Positions 45,621-57,303 of a stretch of DNA of 64,000 nucleotides are shown piece by piece. Under the pieces are notes generated by a model, which saw only the letters and a list, made by a program, of their open reading frames with translations, did no database searches and was not told the DNA's origin. The stretch comes from Takakia lepidozioides (taxonomy: Eukaryota; Streptophyta; Takakiopsida; Takakiales; Takakiaceae). Within the stretch, counting starts at the first letter, position 1; each line of letters starts with the position of its first letter. The translations under genes and the position numbers were made by a program. The stretch is taken from the NCBI GenBank assembly GCA_030704615.1, contig CM060733.1, positions 4,588,001 through 4,652,000 of the forward strand. Direction: 5' to 3'.

Positions 45621-46176
45621 TAATAAATAAAGTCCCATTGTAAATACTACATTGCATATGCTCGACCCTGACATCTGTCATCGCAACATAGATGGTTTGT
45701 GTACTGGTTCACTGTTTATATTTGTAATGTTTCAAGGTTTCAGATAGGGTTATGAGAAAACGATGTATTAGTTCCGTAGGAGTTAGACAACAAACGTCTC
45801 ACATCTCATTCAAATGTGCGACACTACCATGAGAGGCATGGATCGGAAAGTAATAGGTGCACATGCGACCTCCAAAGTCCGAACGTTTGATACTAGGTCC
45901 AGCGAATGGTCTACTTGAACGTCCGGAGGTTGCATGTACACCTATTACTTTTTGATCCATGTCACTCACGGTAGTGTCGACATTTCTATGAGATATGGAA
46001 CGTTTGTTGTCTAACTCCTACGGAACCAATATATCATTTTCTCAATACCCTGTCAGAAACATTGAAACATTCGAAGTTACAAACAATGCCACAATACACG
46101 GCCGGTTTTGTTGAAATGACATCTGTGAGGTTCGAGCATATGCAATTTATTATTTACAACGGAACTTTATTTACTC
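45621..46176. repeat. long inverted repeat (foldback), arms ~270 bp
   Basis: The left arm begins TAATAAATAAAGTCC and the right arm ends in its complement (TTTATTTACT). Matched blocks along the arms include TTGCATATGCTCGA, ACATCTGTCAT, GTAGGAGTTAGACAACAAAC and AGTAATAGGTG. The loop is ~15 nt near 45,898-45,911. Arms are roughly 80-90% alike by eye. Candidates are a MITE/foldback element or a hairpin RNA source. Confidence 0.8.
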
Positions 46177-48490
46177 GGGGGACCGGTACTGCTGTTGGAG
46201 TGCAACTGATGGTACAAGTTCTCTATTGATTAGAGCTGTCACAACCAATGTCAACAATCATATTTACGGTAAGGTGTTTCATGCTATTGTTGTTCCTCTA
46301 GCTGAATTATGTAGTACTTTTTTTGCTATTCCCATGCCAACGTCCTCTGAGACTGTCATGTTCAAATGAACGTATCAGCCACCCCAGCCAGCTTGCAGGC
46401 TGCAGCCACGGCCCACCATAAATTGAATGAATTGGAGATTTTGTGCGAAGTTCCTGGTTTCATGTCCGTGGTGGCTGATATGGAATTCGGAATATGGCAG
46501 TCGCAGTGGACTTGATGTTGTTGGCATGGAGTAGCAAAACGAAACATAAACATCGGCAGTATGAAACACCTTGTAGTACATATGATTCTTGATATTGTTT
46601 GCATGGATTATTTGTGTTTGTGCTTTCAAGTGGCGAATATTTCCGCCATGGTGCGGAAGAGGTGCATTGGCCACATTAAACGGTTGATGTGATACCATTT
46701 CACAAATGTATCACATCGCATTTGTGAAAATGTATCACATGAACCGTTCCATGTGGCCTACGGGAGTCTTCGATGGGTACGAGATCAATGTGGCCTACGA
46801 GGTGAACTTCCACCAACAAACATGTGATCATTTCAAAAGCGACGATGGGCAAGGTTCTTCATCTAGATGTTCAACATGCTGAGGTCTTCTGTAATGTCTC
46901 TTGCTTCGTAATGAGGTGCTTCTCTAACTCTTATTTTTCCAATGTTGATATCTTCCATCTGGAACATATCCACACATGCGTATATAAAGACTTAAAAAAC
47001 CAAATGACCATCAAAACTGGAAGCTAGGGATGAGGCCGAACACAAATATGAGCAAGTGACGGTGCCTTTGGCCGACATTTTGGCTGGTATGCACATGGGC
47101 AACATCTTTTATTTTCCAACACATACACAACATCAATACAAATACTCATAGTGACAATGATCACACTGATATTACTTCACTACAGAAATGTAAACATGTC
47201 CACTAAAATGTGCTGATGCATGCCTACAGCTGTTTTGCTTCAATTTCTTCTACTGCTTCGACGGCGAGTCGAAGAAGATCCTAATCCTAATGCTCTGATG
47301 GATTGAAAATCCAGGTCACCCTTGACTTCACCATCATTGCCATGATCAGTGCTGGAATCGTCCTCCCTATCCGACCTCATATGTCCAGGCCTTTGAATCT
47401 GCAAGCGACCTCGAACCACATTTAGTTCTTTCTGAGGTCGACTCCCACTCCGGTCTTGAATACCATCCATGGTATCTGGCCTGTTTGTGTGCCGATCGCC
47501 TACAAAAGGTTGGACTGTTCTCTGTCATTTATGGACTTGGGATGCAATCGAAGATGGTCTCGAAGGAGGTACCGGAGGGGGGTCTCTCTTATGTTCCTCT
47601 TGTCTAATTCTCCTCCCTGACTTTCTGCCCTGCCTTTCTGCCTTGCCTATTCGTCGACTGAAAGTTAAGATCTCACTCCCCTGCCAATGGTTCCATCATG
47701 ACCAGATTTGAATCTAAACTAAGTCCTTGGCAATTAGGCGAGATCACACATCCTAGGCCACTGCAGTCATCACTCTGTGCCACTGGCTCTTATTCCAACA
47801 TGGCCAAACACCAACAATTACTTTATGTACAGATCCTTTGAGTCCCAATGATTCCTAACTCAACTGGAACTATCACCCAATCCTATAATTGCACATGGTA
47901 CTGGAACACACCCAGTCCTCCCAACCGCCACACCATGCATCAGCTTCTGTATCATCTCTCTTCCCTACTCGTAGACACTGTTCATCATGGCCGTCCTGTC
48001 TGCCCACACTCTGTACAACCAACATCTACAAGTTTTCTTATCTAGGAAAGAACCAGAAGCAGAGAGTTCCTAATCTCCCCTCAGTACACTTCTCTACCAT
48101 CTTCATATGTAGTTTTGGTCTTGATCAACGGGAGCTCGCCACCACCTGCTGGTCCATGTGACATCCCCATCACCTCCCCCAGACAGCCGTCGACGATTGC
48201 TGAACGTTCAATATCCTGCCAAGCCTCTCGCAGGTTCAATCTCATAGGCATGTTATAGTCTCCCCGAGATGGACCGGCATTAGATGGTCCGACATGTGAG
48301 GAACCACGGGTCTGCTGCGCAACACGTCGGTTAAGGTGAAATTGTAGTGGCAGGTTGTCATCATCCGAGGCTTCAACTTCCGCCCGGTCCAATGCAGCAA
48401 AATGATGCGTGCGTGTGGAAAACAGATCAACCCTGTTGCTCCTTAATGCCCGCTGTGTTCATGGGGAGCTGATCGGTTTTGGCATTGTGG
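46177..48490. other. no gene recognised
   Basis: Short frames only. Minus-strand frames at 48,392-48,081 and 47,470-47,240 are hydrophilic and could be tail pieces of the neighbouring hAT element, but show no motif. A small imperfect palindrome with TTTCACAAATG / CATTTGTGAAA lies at about 46,704-46,730. Confidence 0.4.
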
Positions 48491-48499
48491 TGGAGCTGG

Positions 48500-49521
48500 T
48501 CATATCAGTGAGGCATGATCTCGTCCCGTCGACTGTACAATGGGTTCGACACCATCGTTTGTATGAACGGGGTTGCGTACGTTGCTTGGTCCTGGAAGTT
48601 CATCACCCCTAAGCTCCATTGGGGCACTACCGGTGACTTCAGCGTGTAGTGGGGGACGAGAGGACCCCAACTTCATTTTGAGGACCATGTTCTGGGGATG
48701 ACACAATTGCAGCTTCACCTTCAAGGTCATCAAAGGTCGGCTGGATATAAGTATCATCCTCTGTGAATGTAAACGGGTCATACGCATTTTTGGGAGCATC
48801 ATCGGATCCATCTTCACTATCGGAGACAAATGATTCCTTTTGAGATGATTCTCTTTGAGGCTCAGTATCGTCACTCATCGAATCTACCTCAGAAGCAGAG
48901 TATTTGGAATGCAAATTCCTCTCATACCATGCTGCATCATCATCCGCTACCCTCTCACATAACAGTCAACAATTGGTATACACATACACCAATTTATCAG
49001 CCCTCGCGGGATTCAACCTGTTGCGAATCTTGTTGTGAACAAATGAGTAACTGCTCCAATTACGTTCGCAAGATGAGGCAGAGTACACTTGAGCAAGAAT
49101 ACGCTTCGCAATAGGAGCCAATGTTCTTGCTCCAACTCCAATCAGATCCCACCATTCATGTGGCAACATATTGAGTTCTTTTGGATTCGACATGTCCTCA
49201 AAAGGGTCGCGGGGATCTGAGAAGCATTGGTACTCGGATATAGCTCTTTGAGCTCTCTGCCATGTTTGGCAGAGCCAGTCGCATGAGCACTCGCACAAGG
49301 CCGGCATTGGCATCAGCGTCGTCTCAGAGCATGATATTGTCGAGCAAGAATGGATTGAGCAAAGCCCCCGCACAATGCAAGTCCGTTCGAACCATCGAAC
49401 GACGGTCGTAAAATGCATCCTCAGCACTGTCCACAAGTTCAGGTTCCAAGGAGAAGGGAGGATGCCTCAAGGATTGGACGTGCTTCTCAAGATTTTGCAT
49501 TAGTAACCATGCCTTGCCCAT
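48500..49521 (-). pseudogene. hAT-family transposase C-terminus
   Basis: The minus strand encodes the hAT dimerisation region: PHEWWDLIGVGARTLAPIAKRIL, then SASSCERNWSSYSFVHNKIRNRL (about 49,150-49,020). This fits the W-W, then SS-x-ERxxS, then K-RNRL pattern of the family. An acidic tail follows (SMSDDTEPQRES). Upstream coding (LEPELVDSAEDAFYDRR, 49,450-49,400) is in another frame, so the copy is broken. The N-terminal zinc finger and catalytic part are missing; the sequence is cut at about 49,547, where the next element's repeat begins. Confidence 0.7.
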
Positions 49522-49546
49522 TACTGGTTGCTTTCCATCAAACTCC

Positions 49547-49690
49547 CTGTGTGTGAGTTTTGGATGAAGAAGGTGTGAGTGAGGATGTGTTGTTAAACCG
49601 TGTGAATGATTCTGACTCCTCTCCTTTGGATCCTGCCTATCTCGCTAGCCTGCTTTACCGAGCACACATCCCTGTGATAGCTCAATACCC
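49547..49690 (+). repeat. 5' terminal direct repeat (short or truncated LTR)
   Basis: It starts TGTGTGTGAGTTTTGGATGA and ends ...GATAGCTCAATACCC, matching 56,873-57,017 with about ten differences. TG...CA ends can be drawn about 6 bp inside the right edge. The 3' copy might extend further left, in which case this one is truncated. Confidence 0.7.
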
Positions 49691-49905
49691 GTAGAGGAAG
49701 AGGAATAACGGGGTGGGCGAGAATCTTGGTGGAGAAGGGTTGCAGGATTTCGTTAATCATTAGCTGCACATTCTTTCTTTGTACGTCAGGTAGCTGTACG
49801 CTGACACTGTTACCATGGCGGCGCTCTATTGTTTCAGTTCTCGCTCATATTTTTGCTTGCTCCTGGCTTTCACAGTATCTGCTTGCGCTTCTGCAACCTG
49901 CGGCA

Positions 49906-51985
49906 ATGGCCTCGTCTTCTAATCCTCCAACTGACGCTGAGCTTAACGTGTGCAAAGAAACTCCCGCTGGTCATTTTGAGTCGATTTTTGCCAGCATCGT
50001 GCGTGCTTCGGTTGATCCTAGCCTGGTGGTTGAAGTCGATTATCCGCTTCTTGGTGCCCTGGTTGAACGCCCTGAATTAGTCCTCGACACACCTTCTGAT
50101 CACTGGGTGGCTCAGTTTGAATTGACCGCTACGTTGGAGGGTCTGAAGCCCACCCACACCTTGTAAGAAGAAGCGGAGCAGAGGCAAAAGTGTATCCAAG
50201 CTTTTGAAGGGGCCAGAGCGGCCAAGGCCTTGCAACGACTTTTTGTTGCGGAGATAGCACGCAAGCTTCCATTACCTGAGGCCAAAGACAAGCTCTTGAA
50301 GGGTTGGCGGCTCTCGTGGGCTGAACTTGGTATTTCACAGTAGCTGGGGAGGTTTCTGGCGAGTGCGAGAACTTCCTTCTGCCCAACTTACCCAGTGCGC
50401 ATCGACTGTGGGAGCTGGTGAAAGGTGGCAGTTCACTTGTCTTGGCCAACCTGCGGCATACCTGGAAACCTGACTACAATGTGGACATAACTTGGGATGA
50501 CCATGTTGCAGGCATTCCCCTCTCGCTTTCCTCATACTGTGCATGATATTTTGTTTTTCCCTGCTATTCTGTTTAGACAGGAAAGACTGGGTTACTACTT
50601 GTCTGGATTTCCTGTTACTGATTTTCCAATGCATACACTGCTTGCCAAGGAAAAGCTTATCCGCTCCATTGTTCGAGTGGTTTTCTGGCTCAAAGTGGAC
50701 GAAGAACTGTGGCACTTTCTGGGTGAAGGTGTTTACATGCTTCACAAACACAGATTCATAAGTGGCTATTGCATCAAGGACTGGGAGTCCAAATTGCGTC
50801 CTGCACGATCCTCCAGCAGAAGGTAACCACTTTGTTTTTAACACGACAGACTACAATGCATGTCACTACTCGGTCTGGCAAGGAGCCCTGGAATGTGCTA
50901 GATGAGTTGAATGATGTGGATCTTACTGACGATGTGAAAGTTGATGGTGACACTCTTCCTGATCCTATGTCTGAAACCTTGTCTCCTGAGGAGCCACTGC
51001 CAGGTGATGATACCAGTCCGACCCAAGGGGTCCCTCCAGCCTCTGGTAATGTGCCTAACCTAAATATTCAGGGCATTTGTGATGCTATGGCTACGTTGTC
51101 TAGTTGTCCAACTCTCATGCGGCTCTTTTTGGATAAGCAAGTAGGTTTGCCTTCAGTTACCAAGCTCAAGGAGGTCCATTGTGCTCACAAACGGCCTTAT
51201 CCTGACTATGAGGTAGACCAGGACTTTGACAACTTCCTCAATTTTTTTGACATGAGTGTTAAATTCAATGAGCTGCCAACTTCTATGATTACTGATTCCT
51301 TTCGTTTTTGTCTCAAAGGTGAGGCTCGTGACCTATTTGAAGCTAGTATCAAGGATCAGGGTGAGTTGCGATGGGGAGTGGCCAAGCAGTTGGCACTTCA
51401 GTCGTTTCGTGCAGACATGCCCATCAACTACACCATGCCCCGATCGTCCTTATCAACCTAGTGAGAGTATTTGGAAATACTACACTGACTTGAAAACCAC
51501 GGTGGTGAAGGCCATTCCGGTACCTTCTGAATGCATTGCCATCCTTAAAACCTACTTCATTACCGGATTGCCTGCCTCTGATCAAGTCTACCTACAAAAG
51601 CATCGTTATCGCAATGAGAGGCATATGGTAGAGATGATGGATGAGCGCATGCGGTTTAAGAATGCTAAACTAGGCAAAGGCTGTATGCCTGTTGCTCATC
51701 AACAAGAGGTGCATACTCAGCTTTAGGCTGTAAGGGCAGAAGGATCCTGGAGGGCCGCACCTGCCAAGCCTCCTCCTGCTGACTCTCATCGTAGCCACAC
51801 TCAGACTGGCCCACGGTATGAGGTTCAAGGTAAACGTGTGGCCTGTTTCATTTGTGGGTCACTTGAGCACTGGACCCGCTTCTGCACCTATGCTGCTCTT
51901 GTCCCTGGTATGATTGAAGAACACAAACGCATTCAACGTGAACAGAGGGGCAAACAGCCTTTAAACGAACCAGATCGCTTGTGAA
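49906..51985 (+). pseudogene. gag of the dUTPase-bearing element, broken
   Basis: A plausible gag start is the ATG at 49,906 (MASSSNPPTDAELNVCKETP). The frame stops at 50,164 and resumes in pieces. The capsid-like part (DQDFDNFLNFFDMSVKFNELP, 51,220-51,290; then YYTDLKTTVVKAIPVPSECI) spans a frameshift near 51,440. A perfect CCHC knuckle, CFICGSLEHWTRFC, lies at about 51,843-51,884. Confidence 0.7.
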
Positions 51986-52059
51986 GGGGCCAAGCGGTCA
52001 GTATCCCAGCGAAAGATGACTCCATTGTTTCTGTAATTTTGTCCAATGAATTCAAGTTA

Positions 52060-53065
52060 ATGCATTGTGAAGCCAATAGGAAGCTTCGGAAGGAAAGAGT
52101 ACACCCTCTCATGACTCAATGTCACATAGGGCACCTCTCGTTTTGATGTGTTGTTGACATAGGCTGTTCCATTGTCTGTGGTTCGACTACTTGGTCTCAA
52201 ACTAACTCCAGCCAAGGGTCTGCAGGTGACCATTGCAGATGGCACACGTTATGAACCCCTAGGTTTGGTCACCGTCCCATTAAGGTCAGTTGCAAGTCGG
52301 TCACACTGACTTGTATCGTTACCATTGGTGAGCAATTGCTGTTAGGCTTGGATGTGTGTTGCAGGGGCCAAGATTGATGTGGTTGAAAACATCATGTGGC
52401 TTGTCAGTGGCAGCTCATCCCGCCACAATGTGCAGCTCAACTCTGTCTCCTTGCCCGCTGGTTGTGCCACTGCACATCTCTCCCACATGCGAACCATTGT
52501 TGCTGAAACAAAACGGCAGGCTGGTGAGTAATACAACTGGACACGCTACTTTAACTTTGCCAAGACGGCTCCCTTCACCCTGTATCAATGGCAACCACCT
52601 TTGCCTGGTAAGAAGAGTGGCCCTCCCATTCCAATCCCAGGTAACACCACTCTTCTTCACAATCCCGCTGACTTTGTCATACCTGCCTCCTCCCAAAAGA
52701 TTGTTTCTCTTGGCCTCACCTTTCTTTGTCCACAAGGTCATTATCTTGAAGTCGAGGGGTGGAAACGCTTGATGTTTTCCAAACATTGTTTGATTGCATC
52801 TGGGGTGTTGGATTGGGGCTTTCGAGGGGAGCTCAGACTTCTTGTTGCCAACCTAGAACGCATACCTATCACCATCCGCAAGGGTCAGGTCCTCGCTCGA
52901 CTCACTGCCACCCCATTGACAAATTTAGGAGAGGTGCAACATGCTGTAAGTTTTGCTGATATTGGCCTGTCTGATGATCCTGTAGATCACTTGCATCTCT
53001 TGGCACAATCTGTCGCTGCACCCAAGATCAGTCCCCTCACTCCTGCGCAATCTACTCATCTTTGA
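52060..53065 (+). pseudogene. protease remnant and dUTPase-like domain
   Basis: A poorly preserved protease region precedes LLLGLD (about 52,340). The open frame 52,601-53,065 then shows a dUTPase-type beta fold: NPADFVIPASSQKIVSLGLTF, GHYLEVEG, GVLDWGFRGELRLLVAN and ITIRKGQVLARLTATP. Motif 3 normally reads GxIDxxYxGEL: the catalytic Asp is kept and the stacking Tyr is Phe. The motif 2 RSG loop is not recognisable. The frame ends in a TTGA overlap with the RT frame. dUTPases keep uracil out of DNA; a similar insert occurs in some retroviruses and LTR elements (established knowledge). Confidence 0.65.
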
Positions 53066-54267
53066 CTGATATCAAAATATGCTCTGGTCTCACTGAAAAT
53101 AAAAGCTCTCGTTTATATCGTGTTATTCGTGACAATTTTGATGTTTTCAGTGCTGGTTCTCATGATTTGGGACGTACCGAGGTTCTTCATCATGACATTA
53201 TCACTGAAGGTAGCCCTGTCAAACAGTATGCTTATAGAGAGAGTGTCAAAGAGGGCGAAATTATGCAAACCGAACTGACCAAGATGCTTGATGCAGGAGT
53301 TATTAAACCCTCTATTTCCCCCTGGGCTAGCCCCATCGTGTTGGTTGCCAAGAAAGATGGTACCACCCGTTTCTGTGTTGATTTTCGACGCCTCAATGCC
53401 TTAACCAAAAAAGATGTATATCCTTTACCTCGCATTAATGATACTTTGGATCATCTCAATGGTGCCACTCTCTTCTCTTCCTCGGATCTTGCTGCGGGCT
53501 TTTGGCAGGTTCCACTCACAGAGTCAACCAAGGAGAAAACTGCGTTTACTTGTAAGATGGGCCTGTTTCAGTTTGAAACCATGCCTTTTGGATTATGTAA
53601 TGCCATTGCCACCTTTCAACGTCTCGTGGATGTTGTTCTAGGGAACTTGCGTTGGGAATGTGCATTGGTATATGTTGATGACATCAACGTTTACTCAGCT
53701 GACTTTGATTCTCACATGCTGGATCTGAAGCGCGTTTTGTGCAGGCTTAGAGGAGCAGGTCTTAAAGTGAAAGCCAAGAAATGTGACGTGTGCATGACGG
53801 AGCTTCATTTTCTTGGCCACCTTCTCTCAGCCCAAGGCATTAGCCCTGACCTTGCCAAAATTCAGGCTGTCTGGGAATATCCTACTCCACGTGACAAAAA
53901 TTGTGTCCGTGCTTTTCTTGGGTTAGCCTCTTACTATCGTCGTTTCATTAAACACTTTGCTCACATTGCCGCTGCGCTTAATCAGTTGTTATGCAAAGAT
54001 GTTCGCTTTCTTTGGGGCAAGTCCCAAATCACTGCTTTTGAGAAACTCAAAATCGCCCTCACCAGTGCACCCATTCGGGTCTTTCCTGATTTTTCCCTGC
54101 CCTTTATTCTTCAGACTGATGCCTCTGACCTAGCTGTTTCAGCTATTCTATGCCAAAAGAGAAATGGCAAGGAACATGTGGTGGCCTATGCTTCCAGGCG
54201 GCTTGACAAACATGAAAAGAACTATAGTATCACTGATAAAGAGGGCCTTGCAGACATTTTTGGGTGA
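53062..54267 (+). CDS. reverse transcriptase / RNase H, open frame
   Basis: 401 codons, uninterrupted. RT blocks in order: GVIKPSISPWASPIVLVAKKD, RFCVDFRRLNALT, LFSSSDLAAGFWQ, MPFGLCNA and LVYVDDINVYS (catalytic YVDD, ~53,669), then LHFLGHLLS and AFLGLASYYRRFI. RNase H begins FILQTDASDLAV (first Asp) with SRRLDKHEKNY and E of DKEG. The frame then stops, and the rest of RNase H (about 54,268-54,480) is shifted. The start drawn here is only the point after the upstream frame's stop; the protein is probably made as part of a polyprotein. Confidence 0.85.
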   Translation: MTDIKICSGLTENKSSRLYRVIRDNFDVFSAGSHDLGRTEVLHHDIITEGSPVKQYAYRESVKEGEIMQTELTKMLDAGVIKPSISPWASPIVLVAKKDGTTRFCVDFRRLNALTKKDVYPLPRINDTLDHLNGATLFSSSDLAAGFWQVPLTESTKEKTAFTCKMGLFQFETMPFGLCNAIATFQRLVDVVLGNLRWECALVYVDDINVYSADFDSHMLDLKRVLCRLRGAGLKVKAKKCDVCMTELHFLGHLLSAQGISPDLAKIQAVWEYPTPRDKNCVRAFLGLASYYRRFIKHFAHIAAALNQLLCKDVRFLWGKSQITAFEKLKIALTSAPIRVFPDFSLPFILQTDASDLAVSAILCQKRNGKEHVVAYASRRLDKHEKNYSITDKEGLADIFG

Positions 54268-54889
54268 AACATTTCCGGCAGTATCTCCATGGCTGCCCCT
54301 TTGTTATTCAGACTGATCAACTTCCATTGAAGGCTCTCAAAACCCCACGAGCACTCTTAGGACGCTTGGCTCGGTGGTCACTTACTCTTCAAATGTTCGA
54401 GTACTTACGACATTTAGTATAAGAAGGGCAAAGCCAACAGCAATGCTGACGCTCTCACACGCACTGAGACTAAGTCCTCTGCCTCTTATGTTACCTTAGA
54501 TGACCTTGCACACTGCTTACCATCTGGTGCTTCACCCTTGCCTTCCTCCTCTCCTGACGGGTCCGATTTACTTGCTTTGTTTGCCACTGTTCCTTTTCTT
54601 CCACCTGATCTCATGTCTGAATGGGATTTGCTCTCTTTTTCTGCTGGTTGAGATTGGTTTAGAGTGCTGTCCTGTCACTACGGTCATATTCTAGGTATGA
54701 TATCACTCTCTCTTCTCTGATTGCACTGTCCATTTCTCCTTCTAGTTCTGGTTTTGGCATTGAATCCTCTCCATAGGGAAATCTGCTTATGTGCTTCATT
54801 GTCCTTGGTTGCATCTTCATGAAGTCTCCCTTGGCATTTAGTTGAGCTGAAAGCCTTCCCCTAGAGATCACTGAGGCGAACACTCCGTT
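54268..54889 (+). pseudogene. RNase H end and linker, frameshifted
   Basis: Carries the expected TDQLPLKAL-like and RLARWSLTLQ-like words of the RNase H connection in broken frames up to about 54,480, then unrecognised linker. Confidence 0.5.
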
Positions 54890-56277
54890 ATGCTCACACT
54901 AACCCAAGGGCTGGCTATGGCAGCTGCAACCATGGAGGACCTACTTTACCAAGCCCTCCTCCAGAAGTGTAAGACCAACACTCATCTGTCGGGCCTCTCT
55001 TCCCGTCTCCTCAGGCAAGTCAACTATCATCTCCCCTCTCATCGGGAGCATGAAGGTAAGTTGCTTAAGGTAGTTCATATTCATGGGCAAGTGATTGCCG
55101 TGGAGGTCCCTACTAGGAGCTCTATGCCTGCGTTGCTTGAGCTTTACCATTGCTCACTATATGCTGGTCATCTAGGCATTGACAAAACTGTCAAGCGACT
55201 CCAGGAAAAGTACCATTGGAAGGGGTTAACTAAGGATGTGGCAGATTTCATTTCTAAGTGTGTTCCATGTAAGTCTAAAACACTGCTGCCTAGGACCATA
55301 GCTCCTCTTAAATTACAACTAATTCCGGTGACTAAGATGTTTGCCCGAGTTGGTCTTGATCTTGTTGGACCCCTCAAAACTACGACTAAGGGCAATAGCT
55401 ACATTGGTATGGCTACTGATTACCTGTCTAAGTGGGTTGAGATCGGACCGATGGTTGCTAAGGACAGTGATGAGGTGGTTGATTCTTCTTTGATGAAATC
55501 CTGCTACGCCATGGTTGTCCCCTTGAAATTTTAACTGATCAGGGTACGGAGTTTTGTAACCAGCTAATGGAGGTTGTGTGCTTTAATTTAGTTGTCAAGC
55601 ATCGCTTGACTGCTCCCTACAACCCACAGTGCAACGGGCTTACAGAGAGGTTCAACAAAACCATGTGCCAGTTGTTAGAAAAGAACGGGGCTCTCACTGA
55701 AGAATGGGATGTTACTCTACCCATTCTCATATTTGCCTACAGGACCTCGGTACATGCCAGTACTCGCTTTTCCCCTTTTGAATTATTGTATGGCCGCAAG
55801 GCTCGCACCCCTCTTCATGTCTCTAGGCTTCAAACTCAGGTTGAGGAGCCCATCATATTGGAAGACTTTCTTACTCACCTCACTTCTCATCGTTTGTGTT
55901 TATTAGAGACTGCTAAACACAACATTCAGGTTTATCAAGTTGCTCAGGCTAGAAATTATAACCGTAGGGTTGTTTACTCTGAATTTTTTTCTCTAGGCCA
56001 GACTGTTTGTGTTTGATTGCAACCTGGCAAACAGGTCACCAAATCCAAGATGCGGATCGATGGGCCTTATCTGATTCATGCGATTATGCCTGGTCAACAG
56101 TACCGTCTTCTTCCTCAGCATCCTTCTACGGCAAAGATTGCAAGGACAATTCATGTTTATCAACTTGTCCCTTCTAAGCTGCAGTTTGATTTGACCTGCC
56201 TCAACGTGGAGAATCGGCATGTGGTTTTAACTCCGAAGAAGCGTGCTCGGCTTGATTCTGATTCAGTTGCTACCTAG
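54890..56277 (+). pseudogene. integrase of the dUTPase-bearing element, two breaks
   Basis: A zinc module (HLGIDKTVKRLQEKYHW, then CVPCKS), then VGLDLVGPL (first Asp) and YLSKWVE, up to a frameshift near 55,520. The next frame (55,567-56,016) has YNPQCNGLTERFNKT (catalytic Glu) and FSPFELLYGRKARTP. The second Asp of the core (LTDQGTEF) falls at the shift. After a TGA at 56,014-56,016, the C-terminal SH3-like part (SKMRIDGPYLIHAI) continues in frame to 56,277. No PHD finger or chromodomain is present. Confidence 0.75.
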
Positions 56278-57303
56278 ACTTCCTCATGACACTATCTTTT
56301 ATTCAGCTGCTCCCTACATAGGATCTCTCTCATTTTTCTTTGTAGTTCTCCAGGTTGCACACCTCACAAGATAGGGTTTTTCCACAACAAGGTTTTGTCC
56401 TTCGTTCAAATTGCAGAGCAAGGTTTTCCTTGTTGCGGTTTTTTCATCCTATCTTGGTGTGACCTTGAGTGACACTGCTCCCTGTTTTGAGCATAATGTT
56501 TGTTAGCTGGCTCGCTGGAGCTCGCTTCTCTGTGTGCCAGGAGGCTTTACATATGTAATGGCCAGATTCCTTCTACCTACCTTTTCGACATTTGGATGAA
56601 CAGACTTTGGATGATGACCGTTGAAAAAGGACTTGGATGAAACCAGCTGGAAACAATCTATTTTTAAACTACGTATTGTCTTATGTTAATAGCTAGTTTA
56701 TCTCTAAAATAAAATGAGGTGGCGTCCTATCTGGACAGACACCGGGATGGCATCCAAGTGATCAATCAGGGCTTGCCACTTGGTTAGATGAGATTGTGGG
56801 CCTTCGTTTATTAAAGAGATCAACACGACGCTTAAGGCGGCTGTGTACGTTTGGTGTGTAAACCCTAGTGTACATGTGTGTGAGTTTTGGATGAAGAAGG
56901 TGTGAGTGAGGATGTGCTGTTAAACCGCGTGAATGATTCTAACTCCTCACCGTTGGATCCTGCCTATCTCGCTAGCATGCTTTACCAAGCACACATGCCC
57001 GTGATAGCTCAATACCCTTTTGGTATTTTTGTTTTAAAAACAAATATCATAAATAAATAAATATAATGTTGTCTGCTCTCTCAGCAGTGAGTATGTGAAG
57101 CGCATGCAAGAGTGGGCGTCGTGGCCCGCATGCGCGTGTGCATGCTTGTAGCACTGCTGCATGCACACTGCTTTCTCGTACTTGAGCTTTCTCAGCTTTC
57201 TCGTTTGGAGTCTTTTCTTCTACCTACTGTTTGTAGTTATCCAAGAGTTATCCCCGTGACTGAATTTGAGTCTTCGGTGCCTTGTTTGTGTTCAAGTTTC
57301 ATC
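56278..57303. other. 3' end of the retrotransposon and leader of GST gene 2
   Basis: Up to 57,017 this is non-coding retroelement sequence, with a possible polypurine stretch (AAAATAAAATGAGGTGGCG) near 56,716. From 57,018 an AT-rich stretch leads into the GST gene. Confidence 0.5.
56873..57017 (+). repeat. 3' terminal direct repeat of the dUTPase-bearing element
   Basis: Partner of the repeat at 49,547-49,690. It ends ...GATAGCTCAATACCC before an AT-rich flank. Confidence 0.7.

Larger units (their letters stand above)
49547..57017 (+). mobile_element. Ty3/gypsy retrotransposon with dUTPase-like domain
   Basis: Direct repeats of ~140 bp bound it. Between them are gag with a CCHC knuckle, a protease remnant, a dUTPase-like domain, RT-RNase H and integrase in gypsy order. 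Internal stops and frameshifts occur in gag, protease, RNase H and integrase, but the RT frame is open for 401 codons, so this copy is younger or better kept than the methyltransferase element. Similarity to hAT on the left and no hAT on the right means the insertion or truncation history is not a simple jump into the hAT copy. Confidence 0.8.

Noticed and set aside
57112-57303. Upstream ATG extending GST gene 2 by 64 residues
   Set aside because: The extension has no GST homology, and the second ATG aligns exactly with the first gene's start.
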